Part shown: in pieces, positions 36,101 through 45,646 of the stretch
How positions within the stretch are numbered: position 1 is the first letter of the stretch
How the letters are laid out: each line of letters starts with the position of its first letter
Origin: Cyclospora cayetanensis
Lineage: Eukaryota > Apicomplexa > Conoidasida > Eucoccidiorida > Eimeriidae
Assembly (NCBI RefSeq): GCF_002999335.1
Contig: NW_020312070.1
Coordinates: 186,001-250,000, forward strand
Direction: 5' to 3'
DNA: 64,000 nt
The notes under the pieces: model-generated
What the model saw: only the letters and a program-made list of their open reading frames with translations
The model's database searches: none
Told to the model about the DNA's origin: nothing
Made by a program: the position numbers and the translations under genes

Positions 36101-36712
36101 ACAAGTAGCCTAAGCAACAACCAGCGGGTCGTGCTGAAGCCTGGAGAGGTATTTGTTTCGCGCCACTCTGCGGGCTCCCGTCCACAGGTTTGCTTTCACT
36201 TGGCAGTTGCCTTCCCGGGGCAGAGACACGACGGTTCTCAACCTTGTAACGCGGATACAGCTGCAGGCGATGCGAACACAACAGTGCTCGGCACACACAG
36301 TGGCAGCAACAATCGCGGCAAAGGGGCTGAACTGGAGTGTCTCAGTGCGCCTGTATGCGAGGGGCTTCGGCAAGTCCTGTGGCTATGCGAGCAGCATGCG
36401 GTTGGGGCAGTGCTGGTGCCTTTACTGCTGCTGGAGACAGAAGGCCTCGCCAGCTGCCTTCCATTTGCTTTACTGCAGCGGAGGATGCTCGCAGTGCTGC
36501 GGTGCCTTCTCACAGAGCTGAAGGCCGTTGCGCTATCCCCCGGAAGCAGCAGCTGCTGCTCCTCTGAAGCTACAGCCAATCGTTTGAAACACCTTGTGCT
36601 GCTTCTGCCACCCATACAGCCGCACCAGCAGCAGCAAGAAGGAACCGTCCAGATGGACCTGTTGGTCCAGGCTGCAGTGAACTTCTTACGAAACTCAGCT
36701 TGCTGCTGCTAA
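33158..36712 (+). CDS. large Gln/Ala-rich protein with C-terminal C12orf4/FERRY3-like region
   Basis: Single exon, 1,184 residues. The N-terminal two thirds mix conserved-looking stretches (SEQEIAHEEEAFRNIGG near residue 110) with poly-Gln and poly-Ala. A coiled coil (DSFAQLLQQQQEAQKQLAER; DLLEKHWKHEQKQLVQQQLR) lies at about 410-540. The last about 390 residues resemble the C-terminal domain (DUF2362) of C12orf4, subunit 3 of the FERRY complex, which in animals binds Rab5 endosomes. Matches are RLIFGAQQRRAVWLHI, LLLPSLEEQRRLLQVAVHSV, LKPGEVFVSRHSAG, QVCFHLAVAF, GLRQVLWLCEQHAVGAVLVP and LLQRRMLAVLRCLLTELKAV, in the family's order. In animals the family is about 550 residues, so roughly half of this protein is lineage-specific insertion. 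Role is inferred from resemblance recalled, not searched. Confidence 0.65.
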   Translation: MKHRHEDPPSQENERGQETQCKHQQRQEQGHQQNLEKRIETSGIIPVVQSHSADTPASKSDTWKLAVSSLPPETLLVWTAAPRIRSQATAAAVQRRKDLSKPPDELSEQEIAHEEEAFRNIGGASYCLLRIRGGTALDCCSNALRLPYRHGLVSDGASMRQLLLAEEERTAFFCPRRLPLVLQRLSRSAMPLNTSWQKHQQQQGHVSIVSPSGAIPNPSTCPASTAATDTAHIAAALRQAEDASNSSLCFVLPLLWAVASWHSWLADPLPATAAAAAAALGLDCTTGSRAAALAAAEGLCASPAASASRTPSAVQHNVHPAESSASLAAPATATACLPRGVCPRLAALRALAYWCCCCTLAQQKATNELQRRRQRQQSLFQPVHAGASGAGTVFLGASSSSSTALLRQLQQECRDSFAQLLQQQQEAQKQLAERQGIEMESACALKEKQEQLLHAAAAVSCSFDRGMSFQATELSRGTATTAATTATAAATVALEACEKDLEALVLQHVSECDLLEKHWKHEQKQLVQQQLRMFKDVATDLYLLQHGADAAASGAACQKLVLPPLPSAGETDKWAFSWSQQQQEREEEQDNKMPVLSSSEPTGDPAQHFPRDGRDSPRVKGTVFAAYAPDAVAAEGETASPRPPAAAARTQAVELVDPLRGVSNSAEQNGQDHLEHQQQQPQQQHGLQNRKAHPSGQSGSNKLQPTSQQQQQQRQQIGELAGTPELTQNAGQQQQLRHHPRQVGSTQAAARQGPPFDMPRLLQGMSAPGLSHQHAAFAQKQQQLQQFGAVKEHAQVRLIFGAQQRRAVWLHICTGLVADFFPPTASGSEHLQVEEGRGVLSAGEWLSLTGRGESGGCCEGPSEDWPGGSSSYCYVDVRSMRGSSNPFSFGGCGCLGRSEPVQGKGRGVDVPCDDLFAALQSGSQSTLSGAVLPTGVYLQESCACIRSGNEAPDLLLPSLEEQRRLLQVAVHSVRHQNTDTATSSLSNNQRVVLKPGEVFVSRHSAGSRPQVCFHLAVAFPGQRHDGSQPCNADTAAGDANTTVLGTHSGSNNRGKGAELECLSAPVCEGLRQVLWLCEQHAVGAVLVPLLLLETEGLASCLPFALLQRRMLAVLRCLLTELKAVALSPGSSSCCSSEATANRLKHLVLLLPPIQPHQQQQEGTVQMDLLVQAAVNFLRNSACCC

Positions 36713-36887
36713 GGTCCCATGATAGTTCGCTTCGTGCGCTAATTAAGGCTTGGAAATCCGAGAATAGACACTCCTCTCTTATCTTCAAGTACACTTTTTC
36801 ACGAAGCAGATTTTAAGGTGTATGAACAAGCTAGGCCGGCCCAATGAACTAGCCGTGCAAAAGCAAGGCATACTGTATCCAACGTAG

Positions 36888-37088
36888 CTAAAAAATCTCC
36901 GGGTGACCACTGTCTACCAATGCTTTAAAGTTGCAAGTTTTCAGGAGGAAAGTACTGACAGGAAGGTGATTGCCAAACACAGCTTTCTGCCGGCAATCCT
37001 GTACTGCTTTTTTCATGTTGCCAGACTCATTTTGACTGCCTTTCTGTTCCCAGACGTTTCGAGAACGTGACAGGAGTGTTGTGCACAC
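36888..37088 (-). mobile_element. possible retropepsin remnant
   Basis: A 66-codon minus-strand frame ends KTCNFKALVDSGHPEIF. ALVDSG followed by a hydrophobic end is the form of the active site of LTR-retrotransposon aspartic proteases (commonly ALVDSGA-x-x-x-F). No zinc knuckle or reverse transcriptase is joined to it; the lower side is occupied by a cellular gene on the other strand. If real, it is an isolated scrap. Confidence 0.3.
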
Positions 37089-38559
37089 TTTACTAGTTGA
37101 CCATCTTACTTGAGAAGGGCTGTGTTGCAGGATCAGGTGGCGATCAGGTAGTAATACCGAAGCTTAGTTACAGTGAAGACACTACCCCATATATGCTTGC
37201 GAGACTAATTGATAAAACGCGATGGTACTTTCGGGCATATTTCTGGAACCACCACTGCCCGCTTTTTCAGTGAACTGCAAGCAGGTTTTAGAACAGCATG
37301 TCACGGACATTTCCCTTCGACTTTGCTCCATTAGGCTTTGCCGAAAAAGTAAGGGATGATTGAATCTAGAGTGACGCGACTTAAATGCGGACTACATACG
37401 CTCTACCAATTTTTGTCCGGCCACCACACAAAATGTTCCTTTGTATGAGAAGAAGCGACCCACCGATATTCACTGGTGTTCTAATTTAGTATACACTCTA
37501 TAAACAGGGCAACCGAAATCATGGGGATCTGCGGATGCAAACTAAGGAAAACATAGCAATGAATTCTGTGCCTTGGCCTGCAGGGAAAACAGTGAAACAA
37601 AGTAGGGTGTGCACTCTTTCCAGGACTTTTCAATTCCATCTACGTGATGTACACTCTTTCAAGGCTTCGGTACTTTTAAGGCATCTAAGTCTGATAGTGA
37701 AGCATAATGGCACCTCTCGGGGGAATAACTAGTGGGTTTTGTGATCTAGTGCATAACAGTTGAATGACCTTACGCTTCCAGCAGATGGCAACACGCTACA
37801 GCTAGAGTTCGAATGAAAAGAGAAAAGCATAAAGGCTTTCGCTCAAGTTTAAAGTCAACCAGAAAAAGCTAAAATCCAAGTATAAAAGGAAGGTATTCAC
37901 CCCACGATAGGGGATGTTTCCACAAATCGAGAAGCGATTAACCAAGATGGTAGAGGCTGCGCCTTTTGCCAGCAACTGAATTCCAAGTGCTATTTCTTAC
38001 CAATTTCGCTCCTGCTTTTCCATCGGACTTCCCTTTTTGTTGATGTATTGCCAGACATGTCCTACAATCCGCCGGGGCACCTACGATTTACCTTAGTTGC
38101 AACTAGATTAGCTGGAACCTCAGCGAAGACATCTATTGCCAGTCCAGCCGCCGCTGGGCCTTTTCCCTAATCGCTGTAGGCACGCTAGTCACTTGACAGC
38201 CCTCGTTGGTAAGCTTCAGGCAGCGCGGTATCAGTGAACTCATGAGTACCAAACGTGCATTGACACTTGAAAGACGAAGTATTACCATACCATTTCCTTT
38301 GTATGATTTGAGTAGTCTGAAAAGTTCAGCAGCACTCGATCGGTCTAACGGCTTATCTAAGATTGCTGAAGAGGTGCACTTCACTCGAAACTCAATATGT
38401 AGCGGGCTACGTTACACTTGAAACCTTCTATTGCACGAATTATCTTTGGCTCAGGACTAATTGAATATAGACTGATTAATCTGTCTATTTGTATATCCTA
38501 TTCATTGCAGTACTGTTAACCCAATAAAATAAATTGCAATGTTATGCGCGTTTGGGATA

Positions 38560-38730
38560 GATGCTACTGGAAACTAGCTGTGAATGCTGGGGATGCTTCG
38601 AGGGTGCAAGCACAAGCACCCTAGCGGTTCCTCTCCCCTTATTTTGGAAACTCTGAGGAGTCTGGGGAGGGGAAGGTGGAACTACTTTTAGAAAGCACTC
38701 AACAACTTTCTAGTGAGTCTGTATTAGGTT
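38560..38730 (+). repeat. dispersed repeat family, member 4
   Basis: The cleanest copy: GGAAACTAGCTGTGAATGCT, then a GGGTGC...GCACCC stem, CCTAGCGGTTCC, CTCCCCTTATTTTGG, AAACTCTGAGGAGTC and a GGGGAGGGG block, followed by AACTTTCTAGTGAGTCTG. Confidence 0.7.
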
Positions 38731-38919
38731 AATAGCCAAGTTCTTATACATGACATACATCGAGCATTACACTTAGTAGCACAGAGTGGTTTGATGCAGC
38801 TGTGTCCACGCTCATCTACTGGCCGTGGACACACTAGGATTTCTGCTTTTCCAACGACAGTTGCCGATTTCCCATCTGGCTGTTTGGAACTGAAATTGTC
38901 TGAATTTCGTTGGCAGCTT

Positions 38920-39110
38920 GTGGAGGGCTCCATCTGAGGGCTTTGTAGGAAGACACTTAGCTCTGAACAACTTAGAAATTAAATAGAAGTACCTAAGTTT
39001 ACTCCAAAAGAACTCCCTCATTCCCCTTCCTGTGTTCCTTAGAGTTCGGGAGACACGGGGAAAGAGACACCTAGGGTGCGCGTGACTGTTTGCGCCCGCA
39101 CACAACTTTG
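38920..39110 (-). repeat. dispersed repeat family, member 5 (inverted)
   Basis: Its complement reads GCACCCTAGGTGTCTC, TTTCCCCGTGTC, CGAACTCTAAGGAACAC and GGAAGGGGAATG, the family order. Together with the plus-strand copy just upstream it forms a loose inverted pair. Confidence 0.55.
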
Positions 39111-40035
39111 CGTCAGCTTGTATAGAGCTAACAGTACTGTGCAATAATAATTTGCACTGCAGGCAACCAAATAGTCAGTTGCTTATCAAATCGTGGCTGA
39201 ATATAATTAGTTAGTGGAAAGCGTTTAAGTCTAGCACAGCCCGCTACAGTCGGCACCACAGGAGATGGCATGTGCGGTAAGGTCATGAAAGAAAAAAAAT
39301 TCGCACGAAGCAAACACCAGCTTAAAAAGGTATGCTTTCTTTTAGCTTTTAAAGGTAAATCCCAACGAATGGGTGTTACTGATCACCTTTGCTACAGGAC
39401 ACACGATTGCATGCCCACCGCCGATACAGTGACAGGGCGATAACTTCGGATGCGATCCTCGGCAAATATTGCCCCACCTTAAACCTTATTTTCATGCACT
39501 CTTCGCCTAATGTGCGGATATTAATCTGGAGTGCTTTGACTCATTTGGCTGTTGGGATGAATAGCCAGCAAACATCCCACGAGGGGTTGATGGGTGGTTC
39601 ATCGGGAGCTCAGCCAGCTGCATTCTAGTGAGCTCCCATCACAAATAGTACTAGCTTCGAGAACTGTAAACTAGTGTATTTCGAAAGAGCTTCGTGATAA
39701 AGGGCTTATGCTTTTAGCTCTCCTCACAGATACGCCGAACCCTGGAGGTTGCCATAGACTGCTCTGCTCTTCTGTTCTCTCCTACCTTTAGACAGTAGCT
39801 TTAAACCATCTGAGCAAAACAGTACCATCATCCCCTAACTTACGGGATCTGGGAGAAGGCGTATAGCTCAAGCTTTGCTGGGTGACCCTGGACGGACGTC
39901 GTATTCCCTGGAATTCTGATTAGGCAACCCAACGGTGAGGCCCTATGGGTAGCCAATTTCTTCTGAGTACTCAGCTCCACAGATCTCGCGAAATCCGAGT
40001 CTCCACGCGGCCAGTTCCCCCGAAATCGTGGAGCC

Positions 40036-41604
40036 ATGAACCCTAAGGTAAGCTGCTTGTTGAGACCCCTAAGCTCCTGCAGGATATCGTTGCTGCTGCT
40101 GTTGCCATCTCCCAGACCGCTAACTGTATGTCTTCCATCTAGATCGCCATGGAATTGTAAGAAAATGCATGGGCTTTCAAGAGTTGCATTATTGAACGAT
40201 AGCCCAAAGACTTCGATCGGGCATGCCCTCATGCTTCAGGCAGAAGAAACCACGAAGACGGCTCATTACTGGGACTTGGTCCATGGAAGGGGTCGCGTGG
40301 CGTACTTCCTCTCCACTCGCTCTTTGCTGAAAATAATCAAGCCCATCTTGAAACAGGAAGGCCTAGAAGCCGCAGCACAGGTGCTCATGGAAGATGCTCA
40401 TGCTGCTGCCCTTGCATCTGTGGCATGCGGTAGTGCACTGCAGCAAGATCACGCGCCACAATATCGGCATCAGCGGGAACGAGTTGTGAAGCGCTCGCTC
40501 CCGCGGTCTCATACTCTGCTAGAGTTCATGTGCGGCTCGAGGCCAACCCATGTAAGCAGCTTTTTTCCCCTGCTCCTCCTCGTGGGAGACGGCACGTGCA
40601 TGCTTGGGGGTCACTTTTTGATGCATCTTTCACTGTTCTTCTTGCTAGATCTGGTTCTGCGGTGCCCCTTTTCAGGTACGACTACTACATGACGGCGTGG
40701 TGTCCGCGTACGTGGGAATTGACGCTTCTCAGCGCGCTTTGCATTTGACACGGGAGGCTTGCAAGCAGCAGACTTCCGCAACTGCGGCAGGCACTGCTGC
40801 TCCAGCTGTCTCCGCGAGCCGGATAGATGCAGAAGAAGGAGGGGCAGCAGCAGCAGAAGAGACGCCCTCGGAGCTGCAGACATCGGTGGCACCCTGCATT
40901 CATGAGGCGTTGGGGTGTTGCATGCTACTGCGTCACGACTGTCGCTTGCTGAGCGACGCGCTGCCACTGCTTCAGTCACGGTTCATTCTGCTCGTTGCAG
41001 GGCTAGATGACATCATTGCCCGCAGCACCACAGACAACACTGATGCCCAGGGGCCTTGTGATGAGGCCCTTCTACAGGTACTGCACTCCGCGGCTTACGC
41101 GCTCCCCATCGGCGGCATACTGCTGCTAATCGAGCCCACGTGAGTATGCATGTGTGGCTGTTCGGGCCCCCACACGAGTGCTCTAGAAGGTTTGCTGGCT
41201 TGCGTGGCTACGCGCAGGTATATATGTGCGCTGCGCGTCTGGCAGTCTTTAGTCCACCTTGTCGGCGTCTAGCTGTATCTATGCCTCTCTCAAAGCATCT
41301 CTGCCGCCTCGTCGTGTATAGTAGCGTCGACAGGTGCTTCACTGCAGTTCAATCGTCACTCAGTGTAGAGATTTTTGCGCACCGGACTCCTGTGTTGCTC
41401 AGAAAGCACGCCCCTGAGTTGTTGTTGAGCCTTTACAAGGCCTTGCAGCATCCCGTCCTGGCGTGTCGGTTCTTACTTTGTGAAGGGGCAGAGCTGGTGG
41501 GGCCGTCCAACGATGTCCTCCTTCTGCGGCTACGGAGACACACAGACGCTGCTGAATGCATGCAAGCCCTGGAGCACTTTCATACCAATAATATTGTCAA
41601 GTAG
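40036..41604 (+). CDS. class I SAM-dependent methyltransferase (METTL-like), three exons
   Basis: Exons 40036-40551, 40676-41139 and 41253-41604 join in phase to 443 residues. The fold is shown by HYWDLVHGRGRVAYF near the start (compare YWDERY of the METTL13/EEF1AKNMT-like group), LLEFMCGSRPTH as motif I, AYVGIDASQRALHLTREAC as the acidic-loop motif with the SAM-ribose-binding Asp, RFILLVAGLDDI and ALPIGGILLLIEPT as later core strands. Substrate is not predictable; protein lysine or N-terminal methylation is a guess from the YWD motif. The true start is uncertain: ATGs at 40036, 40165 and 40231 are all in frame, and the first adds a hydrophobic Leu-rich segment. The last acceptor could also be at 41334. 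Intron 1 falls directly after motif I. Confidence 0.7.
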
Positions 41605-42148
41605 GCTCTTACAGGCGGTAGAGGAGTCGAGTTCCTGTCTTCTGGGAGTCTTACGGCAGCTGCAGTGCGCACAGTCTCTTTAGCGGCTTGTATCGGCGTA
41701 AATATAGACCTTTCCCCATCCGGTTGCCCTTGTCATGCATGCTCGTGCTCTGGTATGATTTTAGAATTGTTCGCTGCTTGTTGGGATGCCTTCCGGGCAG
41801 CGTTGCTACTGGACACCATTCGTTTAAGCTTCTTCTGTCTTGCCTGTTTCTGCGTCGTCGCCTCGATTGTTGGTCCTCGTTTCCCAGTGTTTGTTCTCCC
41901 CCAGTCAGCTCGTCTGTGCGCTGGCCTTTGTCTCTTCCTCTACTCGCCTCCCAACTCCACCGGTGCTAGCCAGCTGTTTTGTGTTGCGTTGTCTTTCTTT
42001 ATTATTACTATTAGTTAGCAAAGTGTCGTCTGCTAACTTATCTGGATGTACTCCCCAACGCATTGCTGTGGGAAATCTCTCAGGCAAGTGCGTGTCGGTG
42101 TGCACTCCCCCAAGTGCATTTGTCTGCATGTGAGTGCCTCCCTTCAGA

Positions 42149-43012
42149 ATGGCAGCAAAAAAGCCCTTCCGATCCTGCCTCTCGGATGCTCTCGAGGCTC
42201 CTCAGTCCGTGCAACAGGCGATGCCTCTTCTGCACCGCCTCTCCCTAATCCAGCAAGCGGATGAACTGGCCTTTCTCCTACTCCAGGTGCTATCCGGCAG
42301 CGCCATGGCTCTACTCCTTCATTCTTTGAATGAGAGAGCCTGGTGGCTTGTGCATATTTCTTATTTCTGCCCAACCACCTGTTTAGCCTCTGCTGTATAC
42401 GTGCCCCCCCCTTGAGCTCATCTCACCCTTACTGCCTTCAGTTTTTCTCCTTAAGCCTCCTGCCTGGCCGCACTTCCAACTCATGCCCACACGTGCCCGC
42501 GACACCTTTGTCCGCAGGCGTCGAAGGAGGGGGACTTGCTTGCAGCAACGAAACTGCTAGCCTTGGGGGCAGATGTGAACCACGGTAGCACCGGCAGCGA
42601 GTCACCTCTGCACGCAGCAATTGCCGCGGGAGCACCGCAATTGGTGGACTTGCTGTTTCGCCACGGGGCAGAGGCCATGGAAGGCCCTTCCGGGTGTCCC
42701 CTCTTGCATGCTGCGGAGCTCCTGCTGCAGGAGGCCGTCTCCGCGGGGTTCAAACTTCCACAAGAATTGGAGTGTAAAGCCGGCACAAGCTGGTCAGCAG
42801 CAGTCCCAGGGAACCAGCAGCTGCCTAGTGCCATCAGAGTGCTTTCCTGGGTAGAGGGCGAGATGGCAAGGCTGATGACAGGGGGAAAGCCTTGCGGCGT
42901 CAGCAGCCAAGGAGACGACTTCCTACAAAAAGCTGCAGGAATACACCCGATCCGTGGTTTGATTTGGCCATTTGGGGACCCTCTCGAGGAGCAAATAGGG
43001 CCGCCCGTGTGA
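42149..43012 (+). CDS. small ankyrin-repeat protein, two exons
   Basis: Exons 42149-42286 and 42518-43012, phase 0 junction, 210 residues. Exon 1 reads MAAKKPFRSCLSDALEAPQS and a helical end LIQQADELAFLLLQ. Exon 2 continues ASKEGDLLAATKLLALGADV then SPLHAAIAAGAPQLVDLLFR and HGAEAMEG, about two ankyrin repeats with the typical G-A-D-V-N and P-L-H-A-A turns, then a non-repeat tail ending EEQIGPPV. Ankyrin repeats bind proteins; no catalytic domain is present. It starts 545 bases after the methyltransferase stop on the same strand; a fused transcript is possible but not indicated. Confidence 0.65.
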
Positions 43013-44566
43013 CTGCCACTGCTACTATTGACACTGCCCGTTTATCCTGCACGTGTGGCATTATTCTTGCTGCTGCAGACAGTGGAAAGGCAGTGCCTGT
43101 AGATCCACAAAGGCCCTAGCGTGACGTGGCCGCAAGTCTAGATACGATACGGAAGGCATGCCAGCTGACTGCTGCGGCGATCGCAGCCACCTGCTGCCGC
43201 TACTGCTATACGGCGAATTAGGATTTCCCTTTTCTGACCCCGCCTGCCTCTCTGCTAAGTAGTCTCGGTATGTGCGATCTCTCGATGGAACAAACGGCGA
43301 ACAGAGGGCGTTCCGTAAACACTGAATTCGCTTTGCTACCCCTACAGTTCCTCCTAAGCGGTGTGCAAACTTCTGCCGGGGGGACGCAGCCACAACTAGC
43401 CTAGTAATGAATATAAAGACCGTCTGTCGTAATTGTTGAGGTCGTAGTGCTACCAACCAGGGTTCAGCCACCGGTTCGACCCGCTGCCCCCAGCAGTAAC
43501 TCCCTCGGAACGTCTCCCTGGCAATGTTTTCCAGCTCCGACGCAGTACCGCCTGCTGCTTAAGCAGCAATCGCCGCAAAACACTCAGATTAGCATATATA
43601 CATGTATATCCCATGCAGCATTTCTGCTGCACTGGCTTGCCCACGTTTGTTGCTGCCATCATGGTGCAGTGAAAGGACGCGTGCATGCGATTATACATAG
43701 GTGGTTGCCACAGCATTATGTGTATATTAGCCACTTCTCCAGCTACTAATGTAGTTGCTGCTTCAGCCGCTACTGCGGCAAGCACGGCAGCAACAAATAT
43801 TGAGCTGCCGCGCTGCTCATTTATGGTCCAGACAGGACGAGTCGGGATGCCGTGTCTGGCCCCCGTCACAACCCGTTGATGGCAGCATTGAGGCTGTTCA
43901 TTCTGGAGGACTGATCTCTGCTCTTGTAGCTGCTCCTGTACGCTACCTCAGTAAGAAAGTTGCGCAAGCACGCTTCACGCCCATGAGGGATGGAAACCAC
44001 CTGGTAGAGCCTCTTACCAGATTGACGAGTTAAACGCATTCGCTGTGAAAGGAGGAGCCCCACCAGCTCCTGCCCAGCCGCTGTAAGACACACACACGAG
44101 ACAAGGCACATGCACGAAGACGAGTCCACAGCGGTGACAGGAGTAAAAGAGAACTACAAGCGCAAGGCGTCCCTTCTAAAAAATACACAGATACGGTACT
44201 CCAGGAAATCAAACTGGTCAGCTGCAGCAGCCGCAGCAGCTGACGCCGCTGTGGAGTGCATGTGAACACGTGCAAACAAAAGAGACCCTGCACGATGAGG
44301 TGCGTCCATGTGTGCCGCCATAGGAATGCGTAGGATGGGGAACAATCAGGCGGAGCGCGCGTGGATACGAGCAAGAATAGGAACGAAGTTGAAACCGCCA
44401 GCCAGAAGAGCGAAAATACCGAATAATGAAAAAAAGAAAGAGTGGCCATAAAAGCCAGACACAGGGCCGAACCGAAAGGGAGAGAAGACCAAGGCAGCAC
44501 ATGAGGGGAAGAAAGAAGGAGAAAGCCCGCTGCACGCTTCTGAATGGTAGGCAGAAGGTTTGAGAT
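43013..44566. other. intergenic region between convergent genes
   Basis: About 1.5 kb between the ankyrin gene and the 3' end of the minus-strand ArfGAP-like gene; presumed UTRs. Frames of 90-150 codons on both strands have no domains. Some CTG-type runs suggest possible unrecognised 3' exons of the ArfGAP-like gene, since a donor-like GGGTAAATC overlaps its stop. Confidence 0.4.
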
Positions 44567-45615
44567 TTACCCGCTTTGAGTCGTTGACGCAAAAGGATTT
44601 GTTGCAGCAAAGGAGGGCCCCAGAGGGGCTCCCGTAGAATGGGCTTGCTGCGTTCCCGGTGTTCTGTACACCTGTTGCATGCCTCCAAAGTTTTGCTGCT
44701 GCTGCAGCTGCGGCTGTTGCAACTGTGGTTGTTGTTGTGGCTGCTGCAACTGTGGCTGTTGTTGTGGCTGCTGTAGCTGCTGGTGCTGAGGCTGCTGCTG
44801 GAAGGGACTGCTCCCGTAAAGAGGCCCTTGCATCGAGGCGAAAGGATTGGATGGTCTTGCCACTGCGGCTTGCTGGGGACCCCGCATGCTGGCGAAGGGG
44901 TTCCGTTGCTGTTGCGGTGGTCGAATGGGCTGCAGCATGGAGTTTGGCTGGGTCTGCTGTTGAAGCATCATCTGTGGAGGGCGGCCTAGCACTGCGCCGC
45001 TTCCCATTCCAAGTGCCTGCTGCGGAGGCTGCATGCCGAACAACTGGTTGGAGGCTTGCATCTGGTGCTGCTGAAGCATGCTTTGCTGAGGCATGACCTG
45101 CTGCAACTGGAGACCAGTCCCCGCATTCCTCCACTGCTGCTGAGACAGTTCCCCGCCGTAGGAGCCCATAGGCGCACCACCCCCTTGCTGCGGTGGCATC
45201 TGGATGTGCTGCATGCCGGGGGGAATAAGGCCTTGTGGCGTTGACGTCGGCATCCACATGTTCGTCGGCTGCGACTGCCCCGAAGCAGCAGCTGCAGTAA
45301 GCCCCATGCCTGCAAGTCCCCCCATGCCTGGGAGAGCTGCTGCATCAGTTGCACCAGTCCATGGATTGGGAGCCACTTGCGGCCAGGTAGCCGATGAAAA
45401 GTCTTCCTGCGCGCCTCCTGCTCTGCGTCTGCTGCTGCTTTTCTCTGCCCGAGATCCGCGAGACTTTGAGGCCGCCCAAGACACAGAGGGAGGCGAATCC
45501 TACGGAGAAAACAATGAGAGGACACAAATGCTCCAAACGCGCTGCTGTGTACATGGATATACACTCTTGCATGCAAATACGGAAGCAGGGAAGATCATAC
45601 ACATGTAAACATGTG

Positions 45616-45646
<31 letters not shown>

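Larger units (their letters stand above)
37089..40035. other. gene-poor, AT-richer spacer
   Basis: No supported gene. Open frames are below 140 codons and lack motifs. Two members of the dispersed repeat family lie here in opposite orientations (38.56-38.73 and 38.92-39.11 kb). The final few hundred bases may hold the promoter of the methyltransferase gene. Confidence 0.4.
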
